Assembly (NCBI RefSeq): GCF_023518235.1
Contig: NZ_CP090423.1
Location: forward strand, 2,666,001 to 2,730,000
Reading direction: 5' to 3'
DNA length: 64,000 nucleotides
DNA from: Stenotrophomonas maltophilia
GTDB taxonomy: Bacteria > Pseudomonadota > Gammaproteobacteria > Xanthomonadales > Xanthomonadaceae
The number at the start of each line of letters is the position of its first letter. Position 1 is the stretch's first letter. This document shows, piece after piece, positions 1 through 9,546 of this stretch. The notes beneath the pieces were generated by a model. That model did no database searches, was not told where the DNA came from, and worked only from the letters and a program-made list of their open reading frames with translations. Both the position numbers and the translations under genes were made by a program.

Positions 1-211
1 AGGCACGCCGGACGACACGGCCAGCGCGCCGGGCGATGAGGGCGAACTGGCAGGGGTTCAGCACGTAATCGCCCTGCTGCAACGCGCTCCCAGGCGCGTC
101 CATGCCGACAGCGTGGTCATGGCACGCCTCAATGAGGATGATGTCTGGACAACGCAGGATATGCCCCCGCTGCAGCAGTGGATCGAATTGCTGCTGGCGC
201 TGCCGGAGTAG
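1..211 (+). CDS. C-terminal fragment of an unidentified protein
   Basis: A reading frame runs in from the left edge (first full codon at base 2), stays open for 69 codons and ends at a TAG at 209-211. The fragment is acidic at its left end and finishes with a Trp-Ile-Glu-Leu-Leu-Leu run. I recognise no domain. It is convergent with ribD, with only 33 bases between the two stop codons. The start lies outside the window, so its function cannot be judged from here. Confidence 0.5.
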   Translation, partial: GTPDDTASAPGDEGELAGVQHVIALLQRAPRRVHADSVVMARLNEDDVWTTQDMPPLQQWIELLLALPE

Positions 212-244
212 AAGATCCCACGTGCAGGACGCCCGGGAAACGTA

Positions 245-1330
245 TCAGGGCCGCATCAGCAACCGTAGATCGTCACCGACCTGGCGCTGATCCACCACGC
301 GCAGGCGGCGTTGCTGGTCCATCGCTTCGATGCCCAGTCCTGCCAGCAACGGGCGGCCGGTCTCGCCGAGCAGGATCGGCGCCTGGTACAGCAGCAGCTC
401 GTCCACCCAGCCGCCACGCAGCAGCGCACCGGCCAGCGTGGCGCCAGCTTCGGTGTGCACTTCGTTGATGCCACGCTCGGTCAGCAGGGCCAGCACCGCG
501 CCCAGGTCGAGGCGACCGTGGCGGGTGGTGACACTGGCGAACGCCGCGTCCGCGGCATCCGGGGGGCTGACCACCGCATTGTGCAGGTACAGCGTCGGTG
601 CCCCGCCCTCGCGCACACGGCTGCATTCCAGCGAACGCAGGCGTGCGTCGAGCACCACGCGCAGCGGTGGCAGCACGTCGGTATCGTCCAGACGCACGGT
701 GAGCATCGGGTCGTCGGCGATCACGGTATCGGCACCGGTCAGGATCGCGCCGGCGCGCGCGCGCCAGTGCTGGACATCCTCACGCGCCGCCGCGCCGGTG
801 ATCCACTTCGAGGTGCCGTCGGCCATCGCGGTGCGGCCATCGAGACTGGCGGCCAGCTTCACCCGCAGCCAGGGGCGGTTGCGCTCCACGCGCGACAGGA
901 AGCCCTTGTTGAGCTCGCGCGCCTGTGCGGCCATCAGCCCCTCGCTGACCTCTATGCCCGCCTCGCGCAGCAGATCGAAACCACCGCCATCGACCTTCGG
1001 GAACGGATCGCGCATCGCCGCGACCACGCGCGATACGCCGGCTTCGATCAGTGCCAACGCGCACGGCGGTGTGCGCCCGTAGTGCGCGCAGGGCTCCAGG
1101 GTGACGTAAGCAGTGGCGCCGCGTGCCTCGCTGCCGGCTTCACGCAGTGCAAAAACTTCGGCGTGCGGGCCACCGGCGCGCTGGTGCCAGCCCTGCCCGA
1201 CTACGCGCTCGCCATGGGCGATCACACAGCCGACCATCGGGTTGGGGCGGGTGGTATAGGCACCGCGCTCGGCCAGGCGCAGCGCATTGGCCATGTGCAG
1301 GTGGTCGAGAACGGAGAACGGGGTGCTCAT
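245..1330 (-). CDS. ribD: RibD, bifunctional riboflavin deaminase/reductase
   Basis: This cytosolic enzyme carries out two successive steps of riboflavin synthesis: deamination of the pyrimidine made from GTP, then NADPH-dependent reduction of its ribosyl chain. The N-terminal deaminase domain has the zinc site His56-Ala-Glu58 and Cys81/Cys90 in EPCAHYGRTPPC. The C-terminal reductase domain (about residues 145-361) contains KLAASLDGRTA and ends with the DELLLYQAP region. The length of 361 aa is normal. I chose the ATG at 1330 (MSTPFSVLDHLH); an in-frame extension to 1417 runs through a repeat and looks non-coding. nrdR lies 93 bases upstream on the same strand, an arrangement common in proteobacteria. 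The gene downstream is convergent, so the rest of the rib genes do not follow directly. Confidence 0.96.
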   Translation of the reverse strand: MSTPFSVLDHLHMANALRLAERGAYTTRPNPMVGCVIAHGERVVGQGWHQRAGGPHAEVFALREAGSEARGATAYVTLEPCAHYGRTPPCALALIEAGVSRVVAAMRDPFPKVDGGGFDLLREAGIEVSEGLMAAQARELNKGFLSRVERNRPWLRVKLAASLDGRTAMADGTSKWITGAAAREDVQHWRARAGAILTGADTVIADDPMLTVRLDDTDVLPPLRVVLDARLRSLECSRVREGGAPTLYLHNAVVSPPDAADAAFASVTTRHGRLDLGAVLALLTERGINEVHTEAGATLAGALLRGGWVDELLLYQAPILLGETGRPLLAGLGIEAMDQQRRLRVVDQRQVGDDLRLLMRP

Positions 1331-1353
1331 GCCGCCATGGTAACGCTGTCGGT

Positions 1354-1405
1354 GTGGATCCACGCCATGCGTGGATGGGTGTCTCCCTGCCAACCCAGGT
1401 TGGCA
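1354..1405. repeat. REP-like inverted repeats between nrdR and ribD
   Basis: Two short hairpins fill the nrdR-ribD gap. The first is ATCCACGC-CAT-GCGTGGAT (1359-1377). The second is TGCCAACC-CA-GGTTGGCA (1388-1405). The first core recurs at 29723-29744 and in part near 57275, so it is a dispersed element. Between two cistrons it may act on mRNA stability; that role is inferred. Confidence 0.65.
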
Positions 1406-1423
1406 TCCACCGGGCAAGCCCGG

Positions 1424-1945
1424 TCAGCCCTTCTTTTTCTTGGTCAGGGCAATCACATCGCCCAGCAACTGCAGCTGTTCGGTACTCGACGGCAGATCGC
1501 GCTCGAGCTTCTCGATCTCTTCGCGGAAATCGGCCACGTCCTCGAAGCTGCGGTACACCGATGCGAAGCGCACATAGCCCACATGATCCAGCTTGCGCAG
1601 TTCGTTCATCACGAACTCGCCGACCTTGATCGAGGGCACTTCACGTTCGCCGCTGATGCGCAGCTGGTGGACCACTGCACGCACCGCCGCTTCGATCTTG
1701 TCTTCGGCCACGGCACGCTTCTGCAGCGCGCGATCGAAGCCGGCGCGGACCTTGCGCTGGTCGAAGGCTTCACGCGTGCCATCGCTCTTGACGATGGCCG
1801 GCAGCTTCAGTTCAACCGTCTCCATGGTGCTGAAGCGCTCGCCACAGGCTTCGCATTCACGCCGACGGCGGATCGTCGCGCCGTCTTCGGAGACGCGCGA
1901 GTCGATGACCCGGGTATCGGCATGTTGGCAGAAGGGGCAGTGCAT
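1424..1945 (-). CDS. nrdR: NrdR, transcriptional repressor of ribonucleotide reductase genes
   Basis: NrdR represses ribonucleotide reductase operons by binding NrdR boxes, and senses ATP/dATP. The 173-aa protein has the family layout. The N-terminal zinc ribbon has Cys3-x2-Cys6 and Cys31-x2-Cys34, with the RRRREC basic stretch. An ATP-cone domain follows (about residues 49-139, beginning [13 protein letters not shown]). The C-terminal tail ends in a lysine cluster (TKKKKG). It precedes ribD on the same strand; two small membrane-protein genes separate it from glyA. I looked for NrdR boxes near it and saw no clear pair. Confidence 0.97.
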   Translation of the reverse strand: MHCPFCQHADTRVIDSRVSEDGATIRRRRECEACGERFSTMETVELKLPAIVKSDGTREAFDQRKVRAGFDRALQKRAVAEDKIEAAVRAVVHQLRISGEREVPSIKVGEFVMNELRKLDHVGYVRFASVYRSFEDVADFREEIEKLERDLPSSTEQLQLLGDVIALTKKKKG

Positions 1946-2040
1946 GGAACGCCTGGCTCAGGGGGCAACCTTAATGCCACGGTCATGGCAGCGTCGCAAA
2001 GGTACCTGAGAAGGGGCCAGGCAGCAAATTCCGTTTTTCT

Positions 2041-2472
2041 TCACTGGCGCCCGCTGGCCTTCGACAGCCATCGGAAGTGGCAGGCGAGGCTGATCCAGGG
2101 AGCCCCCCAACCGATTGCCAGTATCAGCAGTATCGGATCCACTCCAAAGCATGAAACTGTCATCACCAACGCGCACACAGCCTGAGCAGCTGACACTAGA
2201 AACAGCGTTCCCAGCACTGGCGCGGCGGGCTTCAATCCATCCGGTCCGCGCATCTGCCACGTGTTTGCCAGCTGGAAAACAAGCGGGATCGCCGTCACGG
2301 ACAGCACACCCCACATCGCAAGCAATCCAAGAAGTGCGCTGTTGTCACCGCCATGCGCCCATACCCATAGCAGCAGCAGCGCACCCAACAGGCCGGCCAA
2401 CGCGCAGGGAATGGAAAAAAGAAGGCTGTGGAGAAGCAGGTAGAGGCCGTGTCGGCGGCGCCAGGATTGCAT
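2041..2472 (-). CDS. Small four-helix membrane protein, unknown function
   Basis: This 143-aa protein has a basic N-terminus (QSWRRRHG) followed by four hydrophobic segments at about residues 8-38, 45-68, 82-107 and 109-130, so an inner-membrane location is likely. I recognise no family motif. It lies between glyA and nrdR, on their strand, and forms a pair with the next gene upstream, another small membrane protein. The two proteins have similar size and topology and similar C-terminal Gly-Pro/Trp and LAW/RWL patterns, so they could be diverged relatives; that is only an impression. Codon use looks normal for the window. Confidence 0.72.
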   Translation of the reverse strand: MQSWRRRHGLYLLLHSLLFSIPCALAGLLGALLLLWVWAHGGDNSALLGLLAMWGVLSVTAIPLVFQLANTWQMRGPDGLKPAAPVLGTLFLVSAAQAVCALVMTVSCFGVDPILLILAIGWGAPWISLACHFRWLSKASGRQ

Positions 2473-2558
2473 CGGGGGCTCCTTTCAGTAGCTCGGAAGA
2501 CCCTAGTCCTGACGCCTGCAGCACACCATGCAATTTCTTTGAAACGTCCAACCACCCG

Positions 2559-2993
2559 TCACACAGTGTCGGTTGCGCCCCAACGCAACCACGCCAGATG
2601 TGCGGCCGGCAGTAGAAACGGCGGGCCCAAGCCCAGGTAGCTCAAAAGAGCGAATTCGCCCTGCTTGAACACCAGGTGCAGTGTGACGGCGACCACGGCC
2701 AATGCCGCCAGAACGCCCAGCCCCAACCCCACCCACGCAGCAGGCGACGATTGCCGCAGGCCGGCGCGGCCACGGCGCAGGAACACACCGCTCAGCCACA
2801 ACCACGACAGCAGGCCGATGACGCCGCCCGACGACCACAGCAGCAGCACCGTGAGTTCGTTGCCGGACAGATACTTCCCGTCCGCCACGACCATCAGCCC
2901 CAGCACCGCGACGGTGCCTGCGGCGGCAAGGGCCGGCAGTCCGAGCAGCAGGCCGCCGACTGCCACCATGCGCTTGTGTCCGCTTTCATCCAT
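2559..2993 (-). CDS. Small four-helix membrane protein, unknown function
   Basis: The predicted protein is 144 aa starting MDESGHKRMVAVGG. I chose the ATG at 2993 because an AGGA ribosome-binding sequence lies about 8 bases before it. The longer frame to 3131 would run back through a repeat and into the end of glyA. Four hydrophobic helices are visible at about residues 9-33, 45-68, 84-108 and 116-136. A basic loop (RRGRAGLRQ) sits between the second and third. No family is recognised. It follows glyA on the same strand with a repeat between them, and precedes the similar gene at 2041-2472. Confidence 0.72.
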   Translation of the reverse strand: MDESGHKRMVAVGGLLLGLPALAAAGTVAVLGLMVVADGKYLSGNELTVLLLWSSGGVIGLLSWLWLSGVFLRRGRAGLRQSSPAAWVGLGLGVLAALAVVAVTLHLVFKQGEFALLSYLGLGPPFLLPAAHLAWLRWGATDTV

Positions 2994-3012
2994 GCGCGGG
3001 ATTCCTGAGATC

Positions 3013-3052
3013 GGGGTCAGAGCCCTTTCCTGGCGGAAAGGGATCCGACCCC
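3013..3052. repeat. GGGGTCAGAGCCC-type hairpin repeat, copy 1
   Basis: An inverted repeat begins GGGGTCAGAGCCCTTTCC and ends GGAAAGGGATCCGACCCC, around a short loop. Two more copies with the same ends but different stem centres lie at 4452-4490 and 8362-8400, so this is a dispersed element family and not a gene-specific terminator. Here it sits 8 bases past the glyA stop and may also limit read-through from glyA. Confidence 0.75.
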
Positions 3053-3060
3053 GGTTTTGA

Positions 3061-4314
3061 TCAGCCGTAGACCGGGTACTTGCGGCACTGCGCGCTGACT
3101 GCGTCGCGCACGCGGGCGATGACGGCGTCATCGGCCGGCGCGTCGAGCACGTCGGCGATCCAGTTGGCCAGGTCCACGCAATCCTGTTCGACGTAGCCGC
3201 GGGTGGTGACCGCCGGGGTACCCAGGCGCAGGCCCGAGGTCACGAACGGCGAACGCGGGTCGTTCGGCACCGAGTTCTTGTTGACGGTGATGTGGGCCTT
3301 GCCCAGCGCGGCTTCCGCGTCCTTGCCGGACACGTCCTTGCCGATCATGTCCACCAGCATCAGGTGGTTCTGGGTGCCGCCGGAGACGATCTTGTAGCCG
3401 CGCGCGATCAGCGTGCTGGCCATCGCCTGCGCGTTCTTCACCACCTGCTGCTGGTAGGCCTTGAAGCCCGGCTCCAGCGCTTCCTTGAAGGCCACGGCCT
3501 TGCCGGCGATGACGTGCATCAGCGGACCGCCCTGGATGCCCGGGAACACGATCGACTGCAGCTTCTTGACCAGGTCTTCGTCGGCGCCCTTGGCGACGAT
3601 GATGCCGCCGCGCGGGCCGCGCAGGGTCTTGTGGGTGGTCGAGGTGACCACGTGGGCGTGTTCCAGCGGGCTGGGGTAGACGCCGGCGGCGACCAGGCCG
3701 GCGACGTGGGCCATGTCCACGAACAGGTAGGCACCGACCTTGTCGGCGATGGCACGGAAGCGCGCCCAGTCGATCACCTGCGAGTAGGCCGAGAAACCGG
3801 CCACGACCATCTTCGGCTTGTGCTCCAGGGCCAGGCGCTCGACTTCGTCGTAGTCGATCAGGCCCTGATCGTTCACGCCGTACTGCACGGCATTGAACAG
3901 CTTGCCGGAGGCATTGACCTTGGCGCCGTGGGTGAGGTGGCCGCCGTGGGCCAGGCTCATGCCAAGGATGGTGTCACCCGGTTGCAGCAGCGCGAAGTAC
4001 ACGGCCTGGTTGGCCTGCGAACCGCTGTGCGGCTGCACGTTGGCGTAGTCGGCGCCGAACAGCTGCTTGAGGCGGTCGATCGCCAGCTGCTCGGCAATAT
4101 CCACGTATTCGCAGCCACCGTAGTAGCGCTTGCCCGGGTAGCCTTCGGCGTACTTGTTGGTCAGCTGGCTGCCCTGGGCTTCCATCACCGCCGGGCTGGT
4201 GTAGTTCTCGCTGGCGATCAGCTCGACGTGGTCTTCCTGGCGCTGGGTCTCAGCGGCGATGGCCTTGGCCAGTTCGGGATCGTAGGATTCGATGCGGACG
4301 TCACGCGGGAACAT
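3061..4314 (-). CDS. glyA: GlyA, serine hydroxymethyltransferase
   Basis: This PLP enzyme interconverts serine and glycine while charging tetrahydrofolate, the main source of one-carbon units. The 417-aa length equals the E. coli enzyme. The PLP-binding lysine is Lys229 in [15 protein letters not shown]. The substrate-pocket signature [13 protein letters not shown] is near residues 31-43 and the [12 protein letters not shown] loop near 61-72. I chose the ATG at 4314 ([10 protein letters not shown]), which is preceded by GGAG seven bases upstream. A longer frame to 4374 has no support. glyA upstream of nrdR/ribD is common in this family; here two small membrane proteins intervene. Confidence 0.98.
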   Translation of the reverse strand: MFPRDVRIESYDPELAKAIAAETQRQEDHVELIASENYTSPAVMEAQGSQLTNKYAEGYPGKRYYGGCEYVDIAEQLAIDRLKQLFGADYANVQPHSGSQANQAVYFALLQPGDTILGMSLAHGGHLTHGAKVNASGKLFNAVQYGVNDQGLIDYDEVERLALEHKPKMVVAGFSAYSQVIDWARFRAIADKVGAYLFVDMAHVAGLVAAGVYPSPLEHAHVVTSTTHKTLRGPRGGIIVAKGADEDLVKKLQSIVFPGIQGGPLMHVIAGKAVAFKEALEPGFKAYQQQVVKNAQAMASTLIARGYKIVSGGTQNHLMLVDMIGKDVSGKDAEAALGKAHITVNKNSVPNDPRSPFVTSGLRLGTPAVTTRGYVEQDCVDLANWIADVLDAPADDAVIARVRDAVSAQCRKYPVYG

Positions 4315-4396
4315 CGGGTACTCCAGCAGGCAGGGAAAAGGGGCACGGCTCAGCCCTTGATTGTAGCCCCGCACCGCGCCGCTGGGGCCGAAACGG

Positions 4397-4431
4397 ACGG
4401 GGCCGGCATCCCCGAAGGAATCCGGCCCCGT
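4397..4431 (-). terminator. Hairpin upstream of glyA, probable terminator of the RcnB-like gene
   Basis: Perfect 10-bp arms ACGGGGCCGG / CCGGCCCCGT flank a 15-base loop. On the minus strand the stem is followed by CCGTTTCGG, a weak T tract. It lies past the end of the RcnB-like gene and 83 bases before the glyA start. Termination is therefore the simplest reading, although a glyA leader element is not excluded. Confidence 0.45.
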
Positions 4432-4451
4432 ATGGTTTCGATTGACGTTGT

Positions 4452-4490
4452 GGGGTCAGAGCCCGTTCCGTTGGAACGGGATCCGACCCC
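4452..4490. repeat. GGGGTCAGAGCCC-type hairpin repeat, copy 2
   Basis: This has the same ends as copy 1 (GGGGTCAGAGCCC... and ...GGGATCCGACCCC) with a different stem core (CGTTCC/GGAACG). It lies 10 bases beyond the stop of the RcnB-like gene. Confidence 0.75.
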
Positions 4491-4499
4491 GTGGCCGGC

Positions 4500-4972
4500 T
4501 CAGCGGCCGCTGAGCACGTACTGGGCGATCACGCCGGTGGCGATGGCCACCAGCAGCATGTTGCCGCGGTCATCGCGGATCCAGTGGTGGCCATACGGCG
4601 GGCGGCGCAGGTGGTAGCGCGGGTAGTCGTTCACCACGTAGACCGGGCCGGAGTAGTAATTGCGGTAGGGCGAACCGACCCGCCAACCGTAGTTGCCATA
4701 ACGCGGCGGCGGCGCCGGCCGGTAGACCACGCGCGGCGGTGCCGGGCGGTAGTAACGGTCGTGGTCGCGATGCCAGTCGCGGCGGTCTTCGCGGTAATCA
4801 CGGCGTGCCTCGCGGCGGTCGCGTTCCCAGTCGCGGCGGTCCTGACGCCACTCTCGGCGGTCTTCGCGCCATTCACGGCGGTCACGGTGGTCGTTGTCGG
4901 CGAAGGCGGGGCCACTGCGCCGAGCGCCAGCACAGAGGCCACGGCACTGGCCACTACTCGATTGATGCGCAT
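4500..4972 (-). CDS. RcnB-family periplasmic protein with an apparent one-base frameshift
   Basis: The mature part begins DNDHRDRREWRED, continues as an Arg/Asp/Trp-rich charged repeat, and ends with PPYGHHWIRDDRGNMLLVAI then TGVIAQYVL. That is the C-terminal signature of RcnB-like proteins (E. coli RcnB acts in nickel/cobalt homeostasis). A proper signal peptide, MRINRVVASAVASVLALGAVA, starts at the ATG at 4972 behind an AGAGG site, but in a different frame. Adding one C to the four-C run (GGGG at 4908-4911 on the plus strand) joins the two as ...GAVAPAFA-DNDHRD, with a typical AFA cleavage site. As written, the mature frame is open only to 5015 with no signal peptide. Either the gene is broken or phase-variable in this strain, or this is a homopolymer sequencing error. 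Confidence 0.62.
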
Positions 4973-5130
4973 ATCGGACCTCTGCTTGGGTGGGTGGTGA
5001 GCCCATATTGCGCATACGATCTGAACGGTTTCCGGCTGGAAACGCTTCCCGCTGCGGGACTGTGACCGAGTATTCAGGCCGCAGCCAGTCCGGCGCGGGC
5101 CTCCCGGCGCGGCGCAGCAGCGGTTCCGGC

Positions 5131-5136
5131 TATAAT
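5131..5136 (+). promoter_or_regulatory. Consensus -10 box upstream of ettA
   Basis: A perfect TATAAT lies 90 bases before the ettA start, inside an otherwise GC-rich gap (4973-5225). No convincing -35 hexamer is seen 17 bases further upstream, so the promoter is only a candidate. Confidence 0.45.
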
Positions 5137-5225
5137 TGGCGGTATTCCATTTCAGTCTGTGCCCGCTGCCGCAACGGGATCTTCCCGTGACGGGCCGGGC
5201 GCAGGGCCGCGCCTACGGAGACCGC

Positions 5226-6890
5226 ATGTCCTCGCAATACATCTACACCATGAACCGCGTGTCCAAGGTGGTCCCGCCCAAGCGGCAGATCATCAAGGAC
5301 ATCTCGCTGTCGTTCTTCCCGGGCGCGAAGATCGGCCTGCTGGGCCTGAACGGCGCCGGCAAGTCCACCGTGCTGAAGATCATGGCCGGCGTGGACACCG
5401 ATTTCGAGGGCGAAGCCCGCCCGCAGGCCGGCATCAAGGTCGGCTACCTGGCCCAGGAACCGGAGCTGGACCCGACCAAGACCGTGCGTGAAGCGGTGGA
5501 GGAAGGCGTGGGCGAAGTGCTGCAGGCCCAGGCCGCGCTGGAAGCGGTGTACGCCGCCTACGCCGAGGAAGGCGCCGATTTCGACGCGCTGGCCAAGGAA
5601 CAGGAGCGACTGGAGGCGATCCTGGCCGCCGGCGACGCGCACACTCTGGAAAACCAGCTGGACGTGGCGGCCGATGCGCTGCGCCTGCCGCCGTGGGATG
5701 CCATCGTCGGCAAGCTGTCCGGTGGTGAGAAGCGCCGCGTTGCGCTGTGCCGCCTGCTGCTGCAGAAGCCGGACATGCTGCTGCTCGACGAACCAACCAA
5801 CCACCTCGACGCCGAGTCGGTCGAATGGCTGGAACAGTTCCTGGCGCGCTACACCGGCACCGTGGTGGCGGTCACCCACGATCGCTACTTCCTGGACAAC
5901 GCCGCCGAGTGGATCCTGGAACTGGACCGCGGCCGCGGCATTCCGTGGAAGGGCAACTACACCGACTGGCTGACCCAGAAGGACGAGCGCCTGAAGCAGG
6001 AAGACAACCAGGAAAAGGCCCGCCAGAAGGCGATCCAGAAGGAACTGGAATGGTCGCGCCAGAACGCCAAGGGTGGCCGTACCAAGGGCAAGGCCCGTCT
6101 GGCTCGCCTGGAAGAGCTGCAGTCGGTCGATTACCAGAAGCGCAACGAGACCAACGAAATCTTCATCCCGCCGGGCGAGCGCCTGGGCAATGCGGTGATG
6201 GAGTTCAAGAACGTCTCCAAGAAGTTCGGCGACCGCCTGCTGTTCGACAACCTGAGCTTCCTGGTGCCGGCCGGCGCCATCGTCGGCATCATCGGCCCGA
6301 ACGGTGCCGGTAAGTCGACCCTGTTCAAGATGATCACCGGCCAGGAAAAGCCGGATACCGGCGAGATCGTGGTCGGCCCGACCGTGAAGCTGTCCTACGT
6401 GGACCAGAGCCGCGACGCGCTGGAAGGCAACCACAACGTCTTCCAGGAAATCGCTGGCGGCCTGGACATCCTCAACATCAACGGCATCGAGATCCAGTCG
6501 CGCGCCTACATCGGCCGCTTCAACTTCAAGGGCCAGGACCAGCAGAAGATGGTCGGTTCGCTGTCCGGTGGTGAGCGTGGCCGCCTGCACATGGCCAAGA
6601 CCCTGCTGCAGGGTGGCAACGTGCTGCTGCTCGACGAACCGTCCAACGACCTGGACATCGAAACCCTGCGTGCGCTGGAAGATGCGCTGCTGGAGTTCCC
6701 GGGCAACACCTTCGTCATTTCGCATGACCGCTGGTTCCTGGATCGCATCGCCACGCACATCCTGGCGTTCGAAGGCGATTCGCACGTGGAGTTCTTCCAG
6801 GGCAACTACCGCGAGTACGAAGAAGACAAGCGCCGCCGCATGGGCGACGACGCCGCGCCCAAGCGCCTGCGCTTCAAGGCGCTGAAATAA
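5226..6890 (+). CDS. ettA: EttA, ABC-F translational throttle ATPase
   Basis: EttA binds the ribosomal E site and gates entry into elongation according to energy charge; it is cytosolic and has no membrane domain. The 554 aa match the family length (E. coli 555). There are two ABC domains. The first has Walker A GLNGAGKST, signature LSGGEKRR and Walker B LLLDEPTNHLDAES. The second has GPNGAGKST, LSGGERGR and LLLDEPSNDLD. Between them is the charged P-site interaction arm, rich in Lys/Gln/Arg (DERLKQEDNQEKARQKAIQ). I chose the ATG at 5226 (MSSQYIYTMNRV) because it matches the EttA N-terminus and has GGAG six bases upstream. It appears monocistronic. Confidence 0.97.
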   Translation: MSSQYIYTMNRVSKVVPPKRQIIKDISLSFFPGAKIGLLGLNGAGKSTVLKIMAGVDTDFEGEARPQAGIKVGYLAQEPELDPTKTVREAVEEGVGEVLQAQAALEAVYAAYAEEGADFDALAKEQERLEAILAAGDAHTLENQLDVAADALRLPPWDAIVGKLSGGEKRRVALCRLLLQKPDMLLLDEPTNHLDAESVEWLEQFLARYTGTVVAVTHDRYFLDNAAEWILELDRGRGIPWKGNYTDWLTQKDERLKQEDNQEKARQKAIQKELEWSRQNAKGGRTKGKARLARLEELQSVDYQKRNETNEIFIPPGERLGNAVMEFKNVSKKFGDRLLFDNLSFLVPAGAIVGIIGPNGAGKSTLFKMITGQEKPDTGEIVVGPTVKLSYVDQSRDALEGNHNVFQEIAGGLDILNINGIEIQSRAYIGRFNFKGQDQQKMVGSLSGGERGRLHMAKTLLQGGNVLLLDEPSNDLDIETLRALEDALLEFPGNTFVISHDRWFLDRIATHILAFEGDSHVEFFQGNYREYEEDKRRRMGDDAAPKRLRFKALK

Positions 6891-6896
6891 GAAGGA

Positions 6897-6925
6897 AGAA
6901 CGGCCGCGCTCTGCGCGGCCGTTCT
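6897..6925 (+). terminator. Hairpin after ettA
   Basis: Perfect 12-bp arms AGAACGGCCGCG / CGCGGCCGTTCT surround a five-base loop, six bases after the ettA stop. There is no long T tract beyond the TTCT in the stem, so it is a probable but imperfect intrinsic terminator. Confidence 0.6.
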
Positions 6926-6930
6926 GCATC

Positions 6931-7012
6931 TGGGTAGGTCACGACCGTTGGTCGTGACATTTCAGGGGGGTACCGACCAACGGTCGGTCCCCCCCCCACA
7001 GTCGGTACCCAC
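6931..7012. repeat. GTAG-headed REP-like hairpin cluster
   Basis: GTAG is followed by the stem GTCACGACC-GTT-GGTCGTGAC (6937-6957). A second hairpin, ACCGACC-AAC-GGTCGGT, lies near 6971-6987, and a third partial GTCGGTACC follows near 6995. The GTAG head plus stem is the pattern of S. maltophilia SMAG elements. It sits between ettA and the permease. Confidence 0.65.
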
Positions 7013-7035
7013 CACCAACGGTTTGAGATTTCGCG

Positions 7036-8352
<1,317 letters not shown>

Positions 8353-8361
8353 CCATTGAAT

Positions 8362-8400
8362 GGGGTCAGAGCCCGTTGCCGTGCAACGGGATCCGCCCCT
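8362..8400. repeat. GGGGTCAGAGCCC-type hairpin repeat, copy 3
   Basis: This is the third copy of the family, with core stem CCCGTTGC-CGT-GCAACGGG and closing GGGATCCG-CCCC. It fills the gap between the convergent permease and bcsZ and may serve as a two-way terminator. Confidence 0.72.
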
Positions 8401-8412
8401 GCCGCACTGCAA

Positions 8413-9546
8413 TTACCTGCGCAGCTGCAGGCGGCCGTCAGCAGCGAAGCGCCAGCGCCCTTCGGCCCAGCCACGACCGAACAGCGCCAGCATCTGCGAG
8501 TAATAGGCCGGCGCGTCAGCACGCTGCTGCTCGGCGCTGGGCAGGCTGGCCAGCACGGCATCGGCACGCTGGGTTTCGCCCTGGGCGATCAGGTAAGGCA
8601 GCAGCGCTGCACGGAAACCGTAATTGCCTTCGCCCTGTCCTTGTCCGCTGCGGGTATCGATCTTTTCCCACATCGGCGCACCGCTGCGCAGGCGCTGCAG
8701 CGGCCCGGACAACGCGGCCAACTGCGCGCGGAACAACGGATCGCGCGATGCGGTCATGCCGGCCCAGGTGTAGCAGCGGATTGCATCGTAGCTGCCGACC
8801 GCGCCGCGCACCGGGTCGACCACGAAGCGATCGCCTTTCCACGCTGCCCAGTCCGGTGCGAAGCCGTGCGGGCTGCTCTGCTGCAACAGCTGCACACTGT
8901 TGCGCGCCAGCGCCTGCCACGGCCCGCTGCGATCCTCCGCCGCAAAGCGGCGCAGCAGCGGCAGGGGCAGATAGCTGGGGTTGACCCGCGTGGCGTCCCC
9001 TTCGATGAACCCCTGTGGGCCGGGCAGCAGCATCGGGCCGAGCCCGGGCAGGTCCACGATCTCACGTGCCCGCACCTGCGCCAGCATGCCCTCGGCGATG
9101 GCCTTCAGGGCGGGACGGCGCCACAGGCGCGCGCCTTCCAGCAGCGCGTAGGCCAGCCACAGATCGGAGTCCGAAGCCGGGTTGTCATCCAGTACCCGCC
9201 ACGCTCCGGCGTCATCGCGTCCCCACAGCCAGGCCGGCAGGCGCTTGCCCATGTCGCCACCAGCGAGGTTGTCCTGGGTCCAGCCGAGGATGCGGTCGAA
9301 CACCGCCTGATCGTTGTCCACCAGCGCGAAGAACAGGGCGTACGACTGCCCTTCCGAGGTGCTGCGCTGGTCCTGCTGGCTGCGGTCGATCATGCGCCCG
9401 TCGCGGCTCAGGCTGCTGTCCACCAGCACCTTCCAGGCCGGCCAACGCGGCGCCGGCTGCGCCTGCACGCGCGACCAGCCCAGTACCGGCAGTACAGTGG
9501 CCGCCTGCAACAGGCGACGGCGGCGCAGATCAGCGGAATTCGCCAT
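8413..9546 (-). CDS. bcsZ: BcsZ, GH8 endo-beta-1,4-glucanase of the cellulose operon
   Basis: BcsZ is the cellulase that trims nascent cellulose in the periplasm. The 377-aa protein shows the GH8 hallmarks: the catalytic acid Glu65 in RSTSEGQSYALFFAL, the WLWG motif, SDSDLWLAYALLEG, and DAIRCYTWAGM near the general base. The start at 9546 (MANSADLRRRRLLQ) gives an N-terminus with four arginines then LLQAATVLPVLGW and a cleavage site near VQA. That resembles a twin-arginine signal more than the plain Sec signal usual for BcsZ. It overlaps the end of bcsC by 17 bases and is the last gene of the operon; in E. coli bcsZ lies before bcsC. Confidence 0.93.
   Translation of the reverse strand: MANSADLRRRRLLQAATVLPVLGWSRVQAQPAPRWPAWKVLVDSSLSRDGRMIDRSQQDQRSTSEGQSYALFFALVDNDQAVFDRILGWTQDNLAGGDMGKRLPAWLWGRDDAGAWRVLDDNPASDSDLWLAYALLEGARLWRRPALKAIAEGMLAQVRAREIVDLPGLGPMLLPGPQGFIEGDATRVNPSYLPLPLLRRFAAEDRSGPWQALARNSVQLLQQSSPHGFAPDWAAWKGDRFVVDPVRGAVGSYDAIRCYTWAGMTASRDPLFRAQLAALSGPLQRLRSGAPMWEKIDTRSGQGQGEGNYGFRAALLPYLIAQGETQRADAVLASLPSAEQQRADAPAYYSQMLALFGRGWAEGRWRFAADGRLQLRR

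Noticed and set aside
4397-4490. Possible glycine riboswitch upstream of glyA
   Set aside because: The structure consists of one simple hairpin and a dispersed repeat that also occurs at 3013 and 8362. No aptamer-like conserved core is visible, and the position also fits the 3' end of the RcnB-like gene.
5130-6929. A 599-codon frame on the minus strand
   Set aside because: It is the shadow of ettA, whose two ABC domains are unmistakable.
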